Under the pieces are notes generated by a model that searched no databases, was not told the DNA's origin, and was given only the letters and a program-made list of their open reading frames with translations. A program made the translations under genes and the position numbers. This document shows, piece by piece, positions 50,853 through 61,914 of a DNA stretch of 64,000 nucleotides (its first letter is position 1; each line of letters begins with the position of its first letter). This DNA comes from Vicia villosa (Eukaryota > Streptophyta > Magnoliopsida > Fabales > Fabaceae), in the NCBI RefSeq assembly GCF_029867415.1, contig NC_081185.1, positions 135,677,753 through 135,741,752 on the forward strand, given 5' to 3'.

Positions 50853-51083
50853 TTGATCACCTTAAAGGATCCCCCTAAGAATCCTAGTACTTCTGCTCGT
50901 AGCTATGATCCTAATGTGAGGTGTGCATACCACTCTGATAGTCCTGGTCATGATACAAATAGCTGCTGGTCATTGAAGAATCAGATTCAAGACATGATCG
51001 ATGCTGGAGAAATTGAATTCAACCATCCGAGAACTCCTGTGATGATCATTGCTCCTATGCCTAGTCATGACAAGACTGACTGA
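50853..51083 (+). pseudogene. Element C, gag C-terminal scrap
   Basis: A short open frame (about 76 codons) with YDPNVRCAYHSDSPGHDTNS followed by C and WSLKNQIQDMIDAGEIEF. It contains the same C-X2-H-X5-H-X4-C motif and following helix as the gag of element B, and ends in TGA. No coiled-coil part precedes it in frame, so the gag gene is largely lost. What remains may be carried as part of the RNA rather than as a working protein. Confidence 0.75.
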
Positions 51084-51314
51084 CGTCTAGATGGACAAAC
51101 TTTTGGATCATTAGATCTACTTTCATTTGCAAGTTTCTTTTCTGTTTGTTAGACATTTGAATCATGATAGACATTATCTGTTTTAATAATCATCATCAGT
51201 GCATTGCATATATTTGTCTTGAATAAATTATTTCGTTATCACTCATTTTAAATTATGTTTTTACTTTGCATATGCTTTGTGATACTCGACTCCTGCTAAA
51301 GCTGTATGCCTTTT

Positions 51315-51530
51315 GAGGGAGGATGACGAAAACGATACCACAACCTCATACAATATGCTTTTGAACAGACTATGCTGACGATGTACAGGCATTGTTTCAA
51401 TTCCCAAACAGTGGAGATATAAGGATGATAATCCCTTGTCAACCCCTTTGAGCCTTCGAAGCAGGAGTTTCTTTCTGTACGAAAAAACCCGCATTTTTAA
51501 CCTGGGGCAGGGTAGTTCTCAGTTAATTTG
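51315..51530 (+). other. Element C, conserved noncoding module 1
   Basis: GAGGGAGGATGACGAAAACG, then TGTACAGGCATTGTTTCAA (about 51382), GGAGATATAAGGATGATAA and CTGGGGCAGGGTAG. Matches A 32700-32925 and B 59080-59290. Confidence 0.75.
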
Positions 51531-52022
51531 GCGGTGCATTCCATTTTAAGAGAATCACTTTGTACACCTTTCAACAAAGGTTTCAATCACAAGCGTTCAT
51601 CCGCACACCTCAAAGAAGTGTTGGAGATGTCAATCAAAAGCCAATGATGTTTCATCAATCATCAAGCAAGGCAGTCAATATCTTTCAAAGAAAAATGAAA
51701 TGAAAAAACATATATACAGAGAAAAGCCTGCTAAGTCAAAAGTCAAAAAGGAGACTTAGGCAAAAATCAAGGCATCTCGCTGACTGTAAGCTCAAAAAAC
51801 AGTTCAGGCAAAAGTTAGGGATATCAAAAACTGGAAAAAAGAAGTCAATAAATTCCTGAATACAATGCTGTGACTACCAAAAGGAAGAAGTGACTACCAT
51901 CTCAAAAGTTATCTTTGCTTGTGAACCTTCATCATTATCAAAGGTGCAAATCCAAAAGTCTCTTGGAACCTGAATGCATAAGTCGAATCAACTGAGCTTA
52001 GGATTGAAGGTCATCACGAAGA

Positions 52023-52120
52023 GGGGTGGGTACAATCAAATTTTGAGCCTTTATCCTTTGTTTCTTAAACCGTGAACCAAGCCACGTTACAACCCTTGGA
52101 AGTCCTAATTGAAGCATGGT
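52023..52120 (+). other. Element C, conserved noncoding module 2
   Basis: GGGGTGGGTACAATCAAATT, ACCGTGAACCAAGCCACGTT and AGTCCTAATTGAAGC. Matches A 33490-33610 and B 59776-59880. Confidence 0.75.
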
Positions 52121-53334
52121 TAGTTCGAAAGCATACTGTCACCAAAAGGGTATCCCGACTCCTTGAGGTTTACCACAAATGTCGAGTTGATATCACGTTT
52201 TCACAAACATCACGTTGTTACAAATATCATGTTTTCACAAGTATTACGCTTTTACATTGCCTGTTTTAATGTTTTTCAAAAAAAATCAAGGCAAACGTAT
52301 GCATTGCATCTCGTGAATTCATTATTAAACATATTCTGCTACATAATTTCAAATGTTAGCATCAGAAAGAACTTGCACAGGGTACAGCTAATGACTGAAA
52401 GTTATCCCGACAGACAAGATCACTCCAAGAAGCCATGTTTCTTACGTATACAAGGGGCATGACATGTTTTGTCCAATCAATCTGGGGCAATCAAGTCAAG
52501 ATTCCGAGAATCTCTCATGGGTGCTCGAACAATCAGGGGCATGCATCCAAGTAGATCTAAAGCTACTCCCCAATCAACGTGAGACATTGTCATGAGCCTA
52601 TGATTACTGGGGACATATCGCCCATAGTAAACATCTCATAAAGTCCTCGCGAGGCGAATCTTTCCAAAGTTCCTGCTAACTTGGGCAAATCTATGCAAGT
52701 CCAGTTCAACATCTTGATCAATACTCAGTGGCATATCCTGAATCAAGTAGTAAGTTACTATGATACTGGGGGCAACTTTCAAGACACCCACATCTCCCCA
52801 CAGAGCCACGTTCATAAGATCATATCCCCACAGAGTAATCATTAAGAAGATATCTTCAAACATACTCGTCCCGACAAAGACATGGCTCCCCTACAGAGCT
52901 TACATCTTCAATACTACCGGTCATCCAACATGTTGCTCTTCTCCAACATGGTTTATTAATATCTCTAAATCAGGGTACACCAAACTAGTGATCATCCCTA
53001 AGCAGAAACAATAAATCCCCAGTTAAGCATCTTCAAGACAAGATCGGACAATAAAACCACAAGGATACAGAGATTTATTTTCTCAATCAAGACAACACAA
53101 ATCATATTCACATATCACATGTCATAAACATAGTCATACAAGTGCATACATATTCATACATAATACATAATGCATCGCGACAAGTGCGTACATAACATGC
53201 AAGGTTCCCATTTATTTTGAGAATCCCGTCACATAAACGCATTACATGCATCATGACATGGCATAAAAAAAAAACTAACTTTACCTTTTTCAGGTAACTG
53301 CTGCAGTCAAATAAACACTATCTACCCTCAGATC

Positions 53335-53950
53335 TAAGTCGATACCTTGGACGGTTCCTTAATGATCTACCTTTGGAAGTTAAGTCGATACCTTGGACGG
53401 TTCCTTAATGACCCACCTTCAGAGTTAAGTCGACACCTTGGACGGTTCCTTAACAATCTACCATCAGACCTAGGTCGATACCTTTGACGGTTCCTTAAAT
53501 GGTCTATCTTTGGAAGTTAAGTCGATACCTTTGACGGTTCCTTAACGACCCACATCAAGAGTTAAGTCGACACCTTTGACGGTTCCTTAACGACATACTT
53601 CAGATATAAGTCGACACCTTTGACGGTTCCTTATACAATCTATCTACATATCTGAGTCGATACCTTTGACGGTGCCTCAATGATATGCTTCAGAGTTAAG
53701 TCGATACCTTTGACGGTTCCTTAACGACCCACATCAAGAGTTAAGTCGACACCTTTGACGGTTCCTTAACGACATACTTCAGATATAAGTCGACACCTTT
53801 GACGGTTCCTTATACAATCTATCCGCATATGTGAGTCGATACCTTTGACGGTGCCTCAACAATATGCTTCAAAATTAAGTCGATACCTTTGACGGTTCCT
53901 TAAATAACCCAACACAGATTTAAGTCGATACCTTTGACGGTTCCTCAACA
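53335..53950 (+). repeat. Element C array 3: 14 hairpin units with higher-order repeat
   Basis: Fourteen units of about 45 bp, core AAGTCGATACCTTTGACGGT followed by TCCTTAA. Units 5-8 recur as units 9-12 (a four-unit higher-order repeat of about 185 bp). The ends of each core are complementary and change together: TTAAG/CTTAA (53517-53521 with 53541-53545), TATAAG/CTTATA (53605-53610 with 53630-53635), TGAG/CTCA (53653-53656 with 53676-53679). Confidence 0.9.
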
Positions 53951-54085
53951 TTCAAAAAGGGGAAGACAACAAAAGCAGAAACGTTGCAACAATCCATACT
54001 CCAACAACTACCAGATGACATCTACAAGCCCATCTCCGACAAAAGTCCCTACTTCAAATAGGGCAAATTTCTTGGTATTCTTATG

Positions 54086-54169
54086 TTCAATCATCTTCCA
54101 CCTTCAGATACTGACTGGCGCGCAAACCACTCTACATCTTCAGGTTTAAGATAATTGAACAGGGGCAGC
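54086..54169 (+). promoter_or_regulatory. Element C, stem-loop and polypurine tract
   Basis: TTCAAT (54086-54091) can pair with ATTGAA (54154-54159), which directly precedes the tract CAGGGGCAGC (54160-54169) and the 3' LTR. Confidence 0.8.
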
Positions 54170-57100
54170 TGTCATACCCCAAAATTTGCCCACAGTATTT
54201 CTCTTATTCAAGCTTCAAGTCCATAGGCAAAAGCTCATAAACACACTCTCCTATACAGAAGCTCTGAACTAGGGTTTGATTAATTCAATGGAAAAATCAT
54301 TGAATCAATGGCTCAAGGGGGTTCCATAGGGCCACCAACATCCCAAAGTATCTCCATATAAAGTTTCAAGTCAAACAGAGCAAATTTAGTCCCTCAAATC
54401 CTGATTAGGTCAACAGTCGACTCTCAAGGGCAAAACAGTCATTATACAGTCAAAACTCAAGATATTTGGTCAACAACATTCTCATAACCCTAAAATCATC
54501 ATTTGATCAGGGGTTGATCATGATGATGCAAAGAAAGATCAGAAAAGTCAAAAGTCAAAAGTACTATTTTGGGCATGAACTGAAAAAGTCAACCAAACTT
54601 TGAAAATTCACCAAATATTCATACTTCATCAGAAAAATTCCCACCAAAGCTCATTGTGAAGGGAATTCATTCCTCTATCCAATGGTCCAAGAATCAAAGC
54701 TCATAGGTCAATAATCTAAGAGATATGGCTTCATACATTATAGGTCCTTCTCAAAAGTCAACAAAAAGACACTTTTTTCAAAAGAACATAAAATGAACAT
54801 GGAAAATGATTTTGATATGAGACCAAAGACACTGGTTAGAGGACTCTCTAAGGTTTCCAAAATGTCTTAGAACACTTCCATACCCCAAAAATTGAGGGAG
54901 ATAGGCCTTGTCAAAGTAAGGCTATTTTGGGAAGGAAAATGTGAAAGAATTGAACACTTTTTGCAAAAAGGCCCAAGTTCTTTTTGTCCAATCTTGCTAT
55001 ACAAGTCATCAAAGGCCCAAAACCTTTTTCCCACGAAATTATAGGCTTTATTTGATTTATTATGAATTTTTAATTCATTTTAAAAAGGATTAAAATCAAA
55101 TAAATAAAAAAGAAAATCAAATATTGGTACAAGATATGATTTGGATCTATTTTATCATCAGATATGTTCCATATCTAATGTAATTTCGTGCAAATGTGAT
55201 TGGGAGGAGATTGAATCAATATTGGCCATAATTGGAAATTTTCAAAATCATATTTTCGATCAAATTTTCACCACATTGAATTCTTGATTCAAAGAGATTC
55301 TTTTCAGTTTTATTTGCCCTAATCCTCCTAATATATATACACAAGCAATTCAGACCCCTAGGGTTACGTTTTGGCAGCCAGAGAGTTCCAATCCCGAACC
55401 AAAAATTCACCAAAAAACTCAAGCATCAATTCGGAGTTCTAGGTCGATTCAAGCATTGCAATTGATCCAAACTCGTTCCTTGATCATCACTGAAGGTTTC
55501 ACGATCGTTTTCAAGTCACCAAGCGTCCAGAATCGACTTCAATTACTCACGGTTTGCACTTTTCTAAATTTGGTCGATTAGCCTTATGCATGCATCATCA
55601 TCAATTTTAATTCATATATTTGTGTTTATTATGGTATGGTGATCGATTCTGGAAATTTATACATGTTATTATGCTGTTATGACTGATATGCCATGTTAGG
55701 GTTCGTGAGTCTGAATTAGGGCTTTCCAATTCAGTACAAATTAGACATTGAAACAGGTACCATTAGATTGGCGTGGTTGATACGAATCCATTGATGGTAT
55801 TGCGCCAAATTTCTATAGCGGTTTGGTAGTATTCGCTATTTTTCAGGTGTGGAATGTAAAGACTTTTATAGCGCGTTTTGCCAAAAGCGCTGTAAAAGGT
55901 GTTTTTGCAGGTTCTGGGTGAAGACGACGATGATGTGTCGTCATGTGAGTGGCTGATTCAAATTCTCCCGCGCGCGCTTCTTTCCTTTTAGACAAAACAA
56001 TCCAGTGCTTCGTGGTGCACACGCGTATGATGGGGACCTTTGATCCAGCCGTCAGATCACCATCCAGACTAATTCAACGCGCGTAGGAAGGCTGGTGCAC
56101 CATGCTCCTTCAATAGCCTGCAACACCTGATTAAAAGTTAAGTTTTTTTTTATTTTTTTTAATTTATAATTACACAGTCACGTTAACATATATATATATA
56201 TATACTTATTTTATTTTTTTTTCTTTCTTTTAATCCATATTATTTTATATATATAATATAAAAAACTCTTATATTTTTTTTTTTCTTTAGACTTTTTATT
56301 TTATATCTAAATAATTATTTTTATTTTCCTTTAATATTCTATTTTATTTATATTTTAATTATAAATCATATTTATTTAATTTAATTAATCATGCTAAAAT
56401 TATTCAAAAAATCATAATTATTTCATTTAAATTCCAAAAATTTCGTAGATATAATTTTACGCTCGATTTAATTTTCTGAACCTGATTTAATTAATTAGGT
56501 CGCGAGACCAATAATTAATTAAATCAATATACTCTATTTGAATCTCAACCAGGATTGATAATACACTGATTTGTTTTCTTTTCTGTGTTTTATCAGGGTT
56601 AGTAACATGATTCGTCCCAAGTGCGCGCCTTCAACAAACCTCGAAGTTAAGTAATTTAATTCCGATTTAATTTAAATTATATCTATATTATTTTGATGTT
56701 AGGGTTTGTTTCGCCTTCATCTTCTTCTGCCTTGTCTCTTTTCAGGGTTAACCTTAAAGGCGCCCTGTTAACCATATCAGATCAAATCCAAATCAAAGCT
56801 AAGTATTATTTATTATTCAGTATTAATTTATTTATCTTTTATTTTATTAAAGTTAACCCTAATTGTCCCCGAACCGATAATGCACTCACCCTCTTTTGTT
56901 TGCCATTTTTTCTTTCTTTCAGGGTTTGTCAAATGCCAAAGCTACGTCATTGGTAACCCTAAATCTTTTCTTCTTTTTTTTATTTTATTATTACTTATGC
57001 CAAACCCTATTAAGGGATCCGCTGGTTACAATTCCCCTCTCCTCCGCTGGTTTCATTTTCCCCCTTCCCTTTATTGTTTTATATACTGCGTGGTTAGTAA

Positions 57101-57960
57101 AATAGGGAGTGGCAACCTTAAACTGACTAGCATAATTAATTAAAAGATAAATATGCGAATTGAATCACGTGATTGATGCACACACGCACGCTTTTTGGGT
57201 AACCCTCTCTGTTGCCTGTTGCCTGTTGCCTGTTGCCTGTTGCCTTGTTGCCTGTTGCCTTTGTGTTTTTTGCAGAATAAGCCACGTCCCTTCGAATTCG
57301 AAGATACCTCAGCCATGTTGCCTCGATAAAAAGGTCACGACCCTAATGATGCTGCCTTCGATACACAAATGACCTCGACCCTCAGATGTTGCCTACGAAA
57401 AAAGGCTGAGGTATCTTCTGGCTGCCTACGAAAAGGCTTATTCTGATCCTTACCTTAGACTACCTGCCCTTCTATGGCATGGGACAGTCTTATGGCAAAG
57501 GATGCTTCGATGACCCTTCAACCTCCAAACGAAAGGCTTCCTGCCCTCTTATGGCAAGGATAGACCCTTTCATTCTGAAAGGCAAAAAGAGACCTATCAT
57601 CTGAGTTTAAGGTAATTGCCCCTAATTGCCTTGCAATGCTCAAACCTTTTTATTATATTCTTTCTCATAATTTTTCAGAAGGGCAACGCTTATTCACAAG
57701 CTAAAGTCCCTATCTCTTTCATCTACTTTTTCTGAAAACGAGCAAGCAAAGCAATTAAGAGCCCATGGAAAACCATGGATGCAAAGGGTGCCTTACACCT
57801 TCCCTTTGCATAAATTACCCCCCGAACTTAGATTTCTTAAAAGGTTTTTTTCTGTTTCTTTTTGCCTTTCCGAATTTGTTTGGATAAAATAAAAGTCAGT
57901 GGCGACTCATGCTTAACCGCGACATTTCGATCGATAAAAAAGTCAGTTCACCGTATTACA
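54170..57960 (+). repeat. Element C, 3' LTR
   Basis: 3,791 bp, near-identical to the 5' LTR, followed by target duplication GACCA. Confidence 0.93.
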
Positions 57961-57965
57961 GACCA

Positions 57966-58241
57966 CCAAGAAGGATTGACCCAATTCCTATGACCTATAG
58001 TCAGCTGCTTTCTCATTTGCTCAAGGATTCTTTGGTCCAACTAAGGGAGTTTAAGCCCCCTCCAACACCGATTCCTCAAGGATATGACTTAAATGCAAGG
58101 TGTGAGTACCATTCTGGGACGTCTGGACATTCAATCGAGGATTGTAATATTTTGAAACACAAAGTCCAAGATCTCATTGACTCCAAAGCAATATCATTCA
58201 CTCCAAATGGCTTGCACATAAAACGAAGAGTTCATGCATAA
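57966..58241 (+). pseudogene. Element B gag, second part (after element C)
   Basis: The same frame resumes exactly where the first part stops once one GACCA copy is discounted, and runs 91 codons to TAA. It begins with a segment like the first part (DPIPMTYSQLLSHLL). It carries a second C-X2-H-X5-H-X4-C motif (CEYHSGTSGHSIEDC) followed by KHKVQDLIDSKAISFTPNG. The gag of B therefore ends in two tandem copies of the proline-rich plus zinc-motif block. The whole frame would have been about 365 residues, short for an Ogre/Tat gag, with no protease after it. Confidence 0.87.
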
Positions 58242-59075
58242 GTGAATGTCCGTATTCCACAATGTATCACAAAAAAAAAGGAAGAAGAGAATAATAAGCC
58301 CAAATGGGGTCAAGGCTCCTCAACTATGGCAATCATCATTTCCGTATTCTCATTTCAGTATTCCCTATTCTGTGGAAGGCTACTTCCTTGTTTGAACTCA
58401 TTGGTATAATAATAATGAAAACACCACAAATTCTCGAGCAACTTTGTCAGAATCTTTTTCAAAAAGTAATCAAGAATGTTTTGTAGAAGCATCTCTCATT
58501 CTCAAGGTTCTTGTGCTCAGTTGTATCCGTGGAGGTTGGTGTTTTAGTTGGTGTTCGAGCTTTCCTTGCAACGAGTAGCTTCTCTAAGATTGGTGACCAC
58601 ACAAGGTTCCTCCATGTTTGATGGCAAATACTTCTTCAATGAATATGCTTGGGGCTCCCGCACGAGGGATAAGCAAGACGTACTCTTATCTTGAGCATTG
58701 CATCACTCGCATTGCTCGAATCCCTAAAGCAAGGCAAAAGTTTGCGACTCATGGGTGACTTCGTTGGAGTTCTCTTTTGGAGTAATCTGAAGTGTTTGGA
58801 AAGAACTGCAAAAAGTATTCAAGATCAATAAGTCCAGACGGAGTCAAGTCTCCTCAACAATGGCATTCATTTAGTTCCTTTATTGCATTCTCATTTGTAA
58901 CATTTCATTGTTTGTTTAAGCATTGCTAGCATGTAAAAACTTGTTAATTTCTGAATGAAAATAAAAATACATTGCTTATGTTTGTCTTGAAGAAATCCAT
59001 TCGTTTTCACTCATAAAATGTTTTTGGCATTACGATACTAACTTTACTAATCGCTTGCTTAGGCAAAACGCTGAG
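58242..59075 (+). other. Element B, untranslated region after gag
   Basis: No ORF with recognisable domains. Sequence such as TCAAG(T/G)CTCCTCAAC recurs near 58312 and 58847. Confidence 0.55.
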
Positions 59076-59079
59076 GGAG

Positions 59080-59290
59080 AATGATGAAAAATAAAAATGC
59101 AAAATCTCTGATCATGTGTTTTTGAATAAAAAACCCTACTGAGGATATACAGGCATTGTTTCAAATCCCCAAACACCGGAGATATAAGGGAGATAGACCC
59201 TCGTTAACCCCTTTGAGCCTTGAAGTAGGATTTTCTTTTCTAATCATAAAAACCCTCATTTTAACCTTGGGGAAGGGTAGTGTTCATTTA
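59080..59290 (+). other. Element B, conserved noncoding module 1
   Basis: GAGGGAGAATGATGAAAAAT, ATACAGGCATTGTTTCAAAT, GGAGATATAAGGGAGATAGA and CTTGGGGAAGGGTAG. Matches A and C. Confidence 0.75.
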
Positions 59291-59775
59291 ACTTGATCGA
59301 GCTTTCAAAACTCACCAAAAAGGGTGTGCATCTAAGGATACAACAATGGTTATCCTTCAAAAGGTTGAGGAATGTCAAACCACAATGACTATCCTTATTC
59401 CATCAAGAGATCAAGAGATGACGATACCACAATGGTAATCCTTCATCAAATCAAAGGAGTGAGGCAGTCGCAATCACCTCCAACGAATCAAAGACTATGC
59501 GAGGTCACGCGACTTGTTCAAAAAAAAGAGAGTAAAAAAAATGGCGAAAAAACAATGAAAATAAAAAAAAGATGAAAAGAAAATGGCAAAAGATAAAAGA
59601 TGATGAGATTGCCAAGCAAGAACAAAGTCGTGTGACAATGAATCAGAAGAATAAAAGGTGAGCGACCGCCATGTCCAAAGAACCTCATTGATTCCTCAAC
59701 CATTTCAAAATTCCTTGTGAGGAATGGACACTCGTGTCGAGTTAACTGAACATAGGAATGGAGAACATCACGAAG

Positions 59776-59880
59776 GGGGCGGGTACAAATAATTTTGAGC
59801 CTAAAAATCCTTTGTTTTCTGAAAACCGTGAACCTGGCCAAGTTACAACCCTTAAAAGTCCTAATTGAAGTAGGGTTTAT
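59776..59880 (+). other. Element B, conserved noncoding module 2
   Basis: GGGGGCGGGTACAAATAATT, ACCGTGAACCTGGCCAAGTT and AGTCCTAATTGAAGTAGG. Matches A and C. Confidence 0.75.
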
Positions 59881-60234
59881 TTCGAAGATGCACTCCAATG
59901 AGATAGCGTTTAACTGACTCCCAATGAAGCGAGACTCATATCCATGTTGGTATCGTACGTTTGCTTTGTCTTCCATATGCAAAAATCGAGGTTGTGTCAA
60001 CTAGTGATTCGGTCACAAGAGGTCGCAACCTCATTTCACAAAAAAGTTTTAAAACTTCAAGACTAACATACACTTTGCATTAGAACCATCATTCTTAGGA
60101 TTAACATTCTTTTGCATACAAAACATCTGCTTAAACATCAAAGAAATTTCAAGATGAGAATCAGTGAGTAACTTGATCATGTCAAAGTACAAGAGACTTG
60201 AGAACTCCGTGGAGTGAAAAGCCAATCATTTCAG

Positions 60235-60630
60235 AGACTGATTATCAAGGGGCAAGTTATCCAAAGAACTCCGTCGGGCATGAGCAGTTAATGCTTCCTT
60301 TGATCACCCTGGAGGGAAGAATTTAAAGACTCTGTGGAATCTGGGGCAATCATGTCAAGGAATCTCTCTCAAATTCAACCAATCTGGGGCAGTTACGTCG
60401 AGATTTGACAAATCTCTCCAAGGATCCACTGGGGCAATTTCCTTCATGGGTCATGAAACTTGGGGCACGATTTTCTGAGTTTTAGGGCCCTCTCCCTAAG
60501 CATAGGAGTTTATTTCTCCTGGAACCTTGGTCTCTCTCCAAGCATGGAGTTTATTTCTCCCGAGAGTTTGTTCCATTCCTCAAGCATAGGAGTTTATTTC
60601 TCCTAGGAGCTATTCTACTTCCCTAATCAA
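60235..60630 (+). repeat. Element B, GGGGCA motifs and GGAG/CTCC hairpin units
   Basis: GGGGCA occurs near 60250, 60351, 60387, 60430 and 60463. GAGATTT/AAATCTC forms a stem around GAC near 60400-60416. At 60505-60605, three units of the type (A)GGAGTTTATTTCTCC(T) each form a perfect short stem around TTTATTT. Confidence 0.75.
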
Positions 60631-61189
60631 GGCTTTTTATCTGGACCTCTCATCCCCAACATGGTGAATCAAGGGAATCTCCTCAAGCTGAAAATCCTTC
60701 AAGCAGTGGCACATGGTGAGAAGTCCGAAGTCATTCTACGTTCTGGAAGGCAACAACAAGAGTGTGCCCTTACAAGTCAAAGTCCAATATGTATTGGCAC
60801 CTCCACATGGTCCTTAACACTAAGGGGATTCTCCCTGGTGTTTACCTTACTAATGCCTTTATTTGGCACTCTGCATATAGTATCCATTGCATATAACATT
60901 GCATCCTCAAAAGCGTAGCATATCCATCAAAATGGAGCATTACGCCATAAAAATCCAAACATGCATACAAAGCATAAGCCAGATAATACAAATCAACACT
61001 CAATCAAGACGACGACACTTCCCCACATAAAAATATTGTCCTTACAAACTCCAATTGATATCTGCTATTCCATTACAGATCTCCTCCATCCACGGTGCCG
61101 ATACTTGGTTTTCTCAATCCCCGAAAAGAAATCTTATTTTCTCTCTCCAACATGGATCGGATGCAATGTCTTTCTTAGTCAGAATCGTT

Positions 61190-61695
61190 GTCTCCGAGGT
61201 TATTTCCCGTGTGCTGCGTGCAGATTAGAGCGTGAATGAGGGTGGGCATTCAACCCATCTCATTTTTCAGCCGTTTGAATAATCATACTTAGTGTGTGGC
61301 AATTCGAACGATTGCCGCTCTTGAAGAGTTACACCCCGCCTTTGGCCTGAGGGACCGATGTAATTCTTATGCTTCGCAAGCATCAATATCTCCGTAATTC
61401 CCAGTGGTTACTTCTATCTTCTTGTCAAGTCTAGTCGTCACTAGTCTTGTTGTGGTTATTTCCCGTGTGCTGCGTGCAAATTAGAGTGCGAATGAGGGTG
61501 GGCATTCAACCCATCTCATTTTTCAATCGTTTGAATAACCATACTTGGTGTGTGGTAATTCGAACGATTGCCACTCTTGAAGAGTTACACCCCGCCTTTT
61601 GGCCTGAGGGATTAATGTAATTCTTATGCTTCGCAAGCATCAACATCTTCGTGATTATGTCTTTTGATCGAGTCTAGTCGTCACTAGTCTCCATG
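61190..61695 (+). repeat. Element B, about 255-bp direct duplication
   Basis: The block starting GGTTATTTCCCGTGTGCTGC at about 61198 recurs at about 61456. Both copies contain ATGCTTCGCAAGCAT, a perfect stem with CGC loop. The second has CAATCGTTTGAAT/ATTCGAACGATTG as long complementary arms; the first keeps most of that pairing. Confidence 0.85.
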
Positions 61696-61764
61696 GTCCC
61701 TCCCCCCATATGGGAAAACTTTTCAGGTCCAACCCCCGTGTTGTGAATCCTTTGCCTTCCGACC

Positions 61765-61860
61765 TTCAAACCATTTCAAAACCCAGTCCCCATCCTGGCA
61801 AACCCTTTCAAAACCCAGCCTCCCGTCCTGGCAAACCATTTCAAAACCAATTCCCAATCC
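61765..61860 (+). repeat. Element B, short tandem repeat
   Basis: Three units containing CCTGGCAAACC(C/A)TTTCAAAACC and related sequence. Confidence 0.75.
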
Positions 61861-61914
61861 CTAGCCTCAGTGTTGTCAATAATCTTCTCGTGCTCCGGCC
61901 TCATTGTTTATCCT

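Larger units (their letters stand above)
45271..57960 (+). mobile_element. Element C: non-autonomous long-LTR retrotransposon, 12.69 kb, nested in element B
   Basis: Two LTRs of about 3.79 kb (45271-49062 and 54170-57960), starting TGTCATACCCCAAAATTTGC and ending CACCGTATTACA. It has a 5-bp target duplication GACCA, a primer-binding site at 49066 and a polypurine tract before 54170. By eye the LTRs differ at about five positions plus a few homopolymer lengths, so it is very young. The 5.1-kb inside lacks pol; one short gag-like scrap (50853-51083) remains. It shares the noncoding modules and the 3' stem-loop with A and B. Confidence 0.93.
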
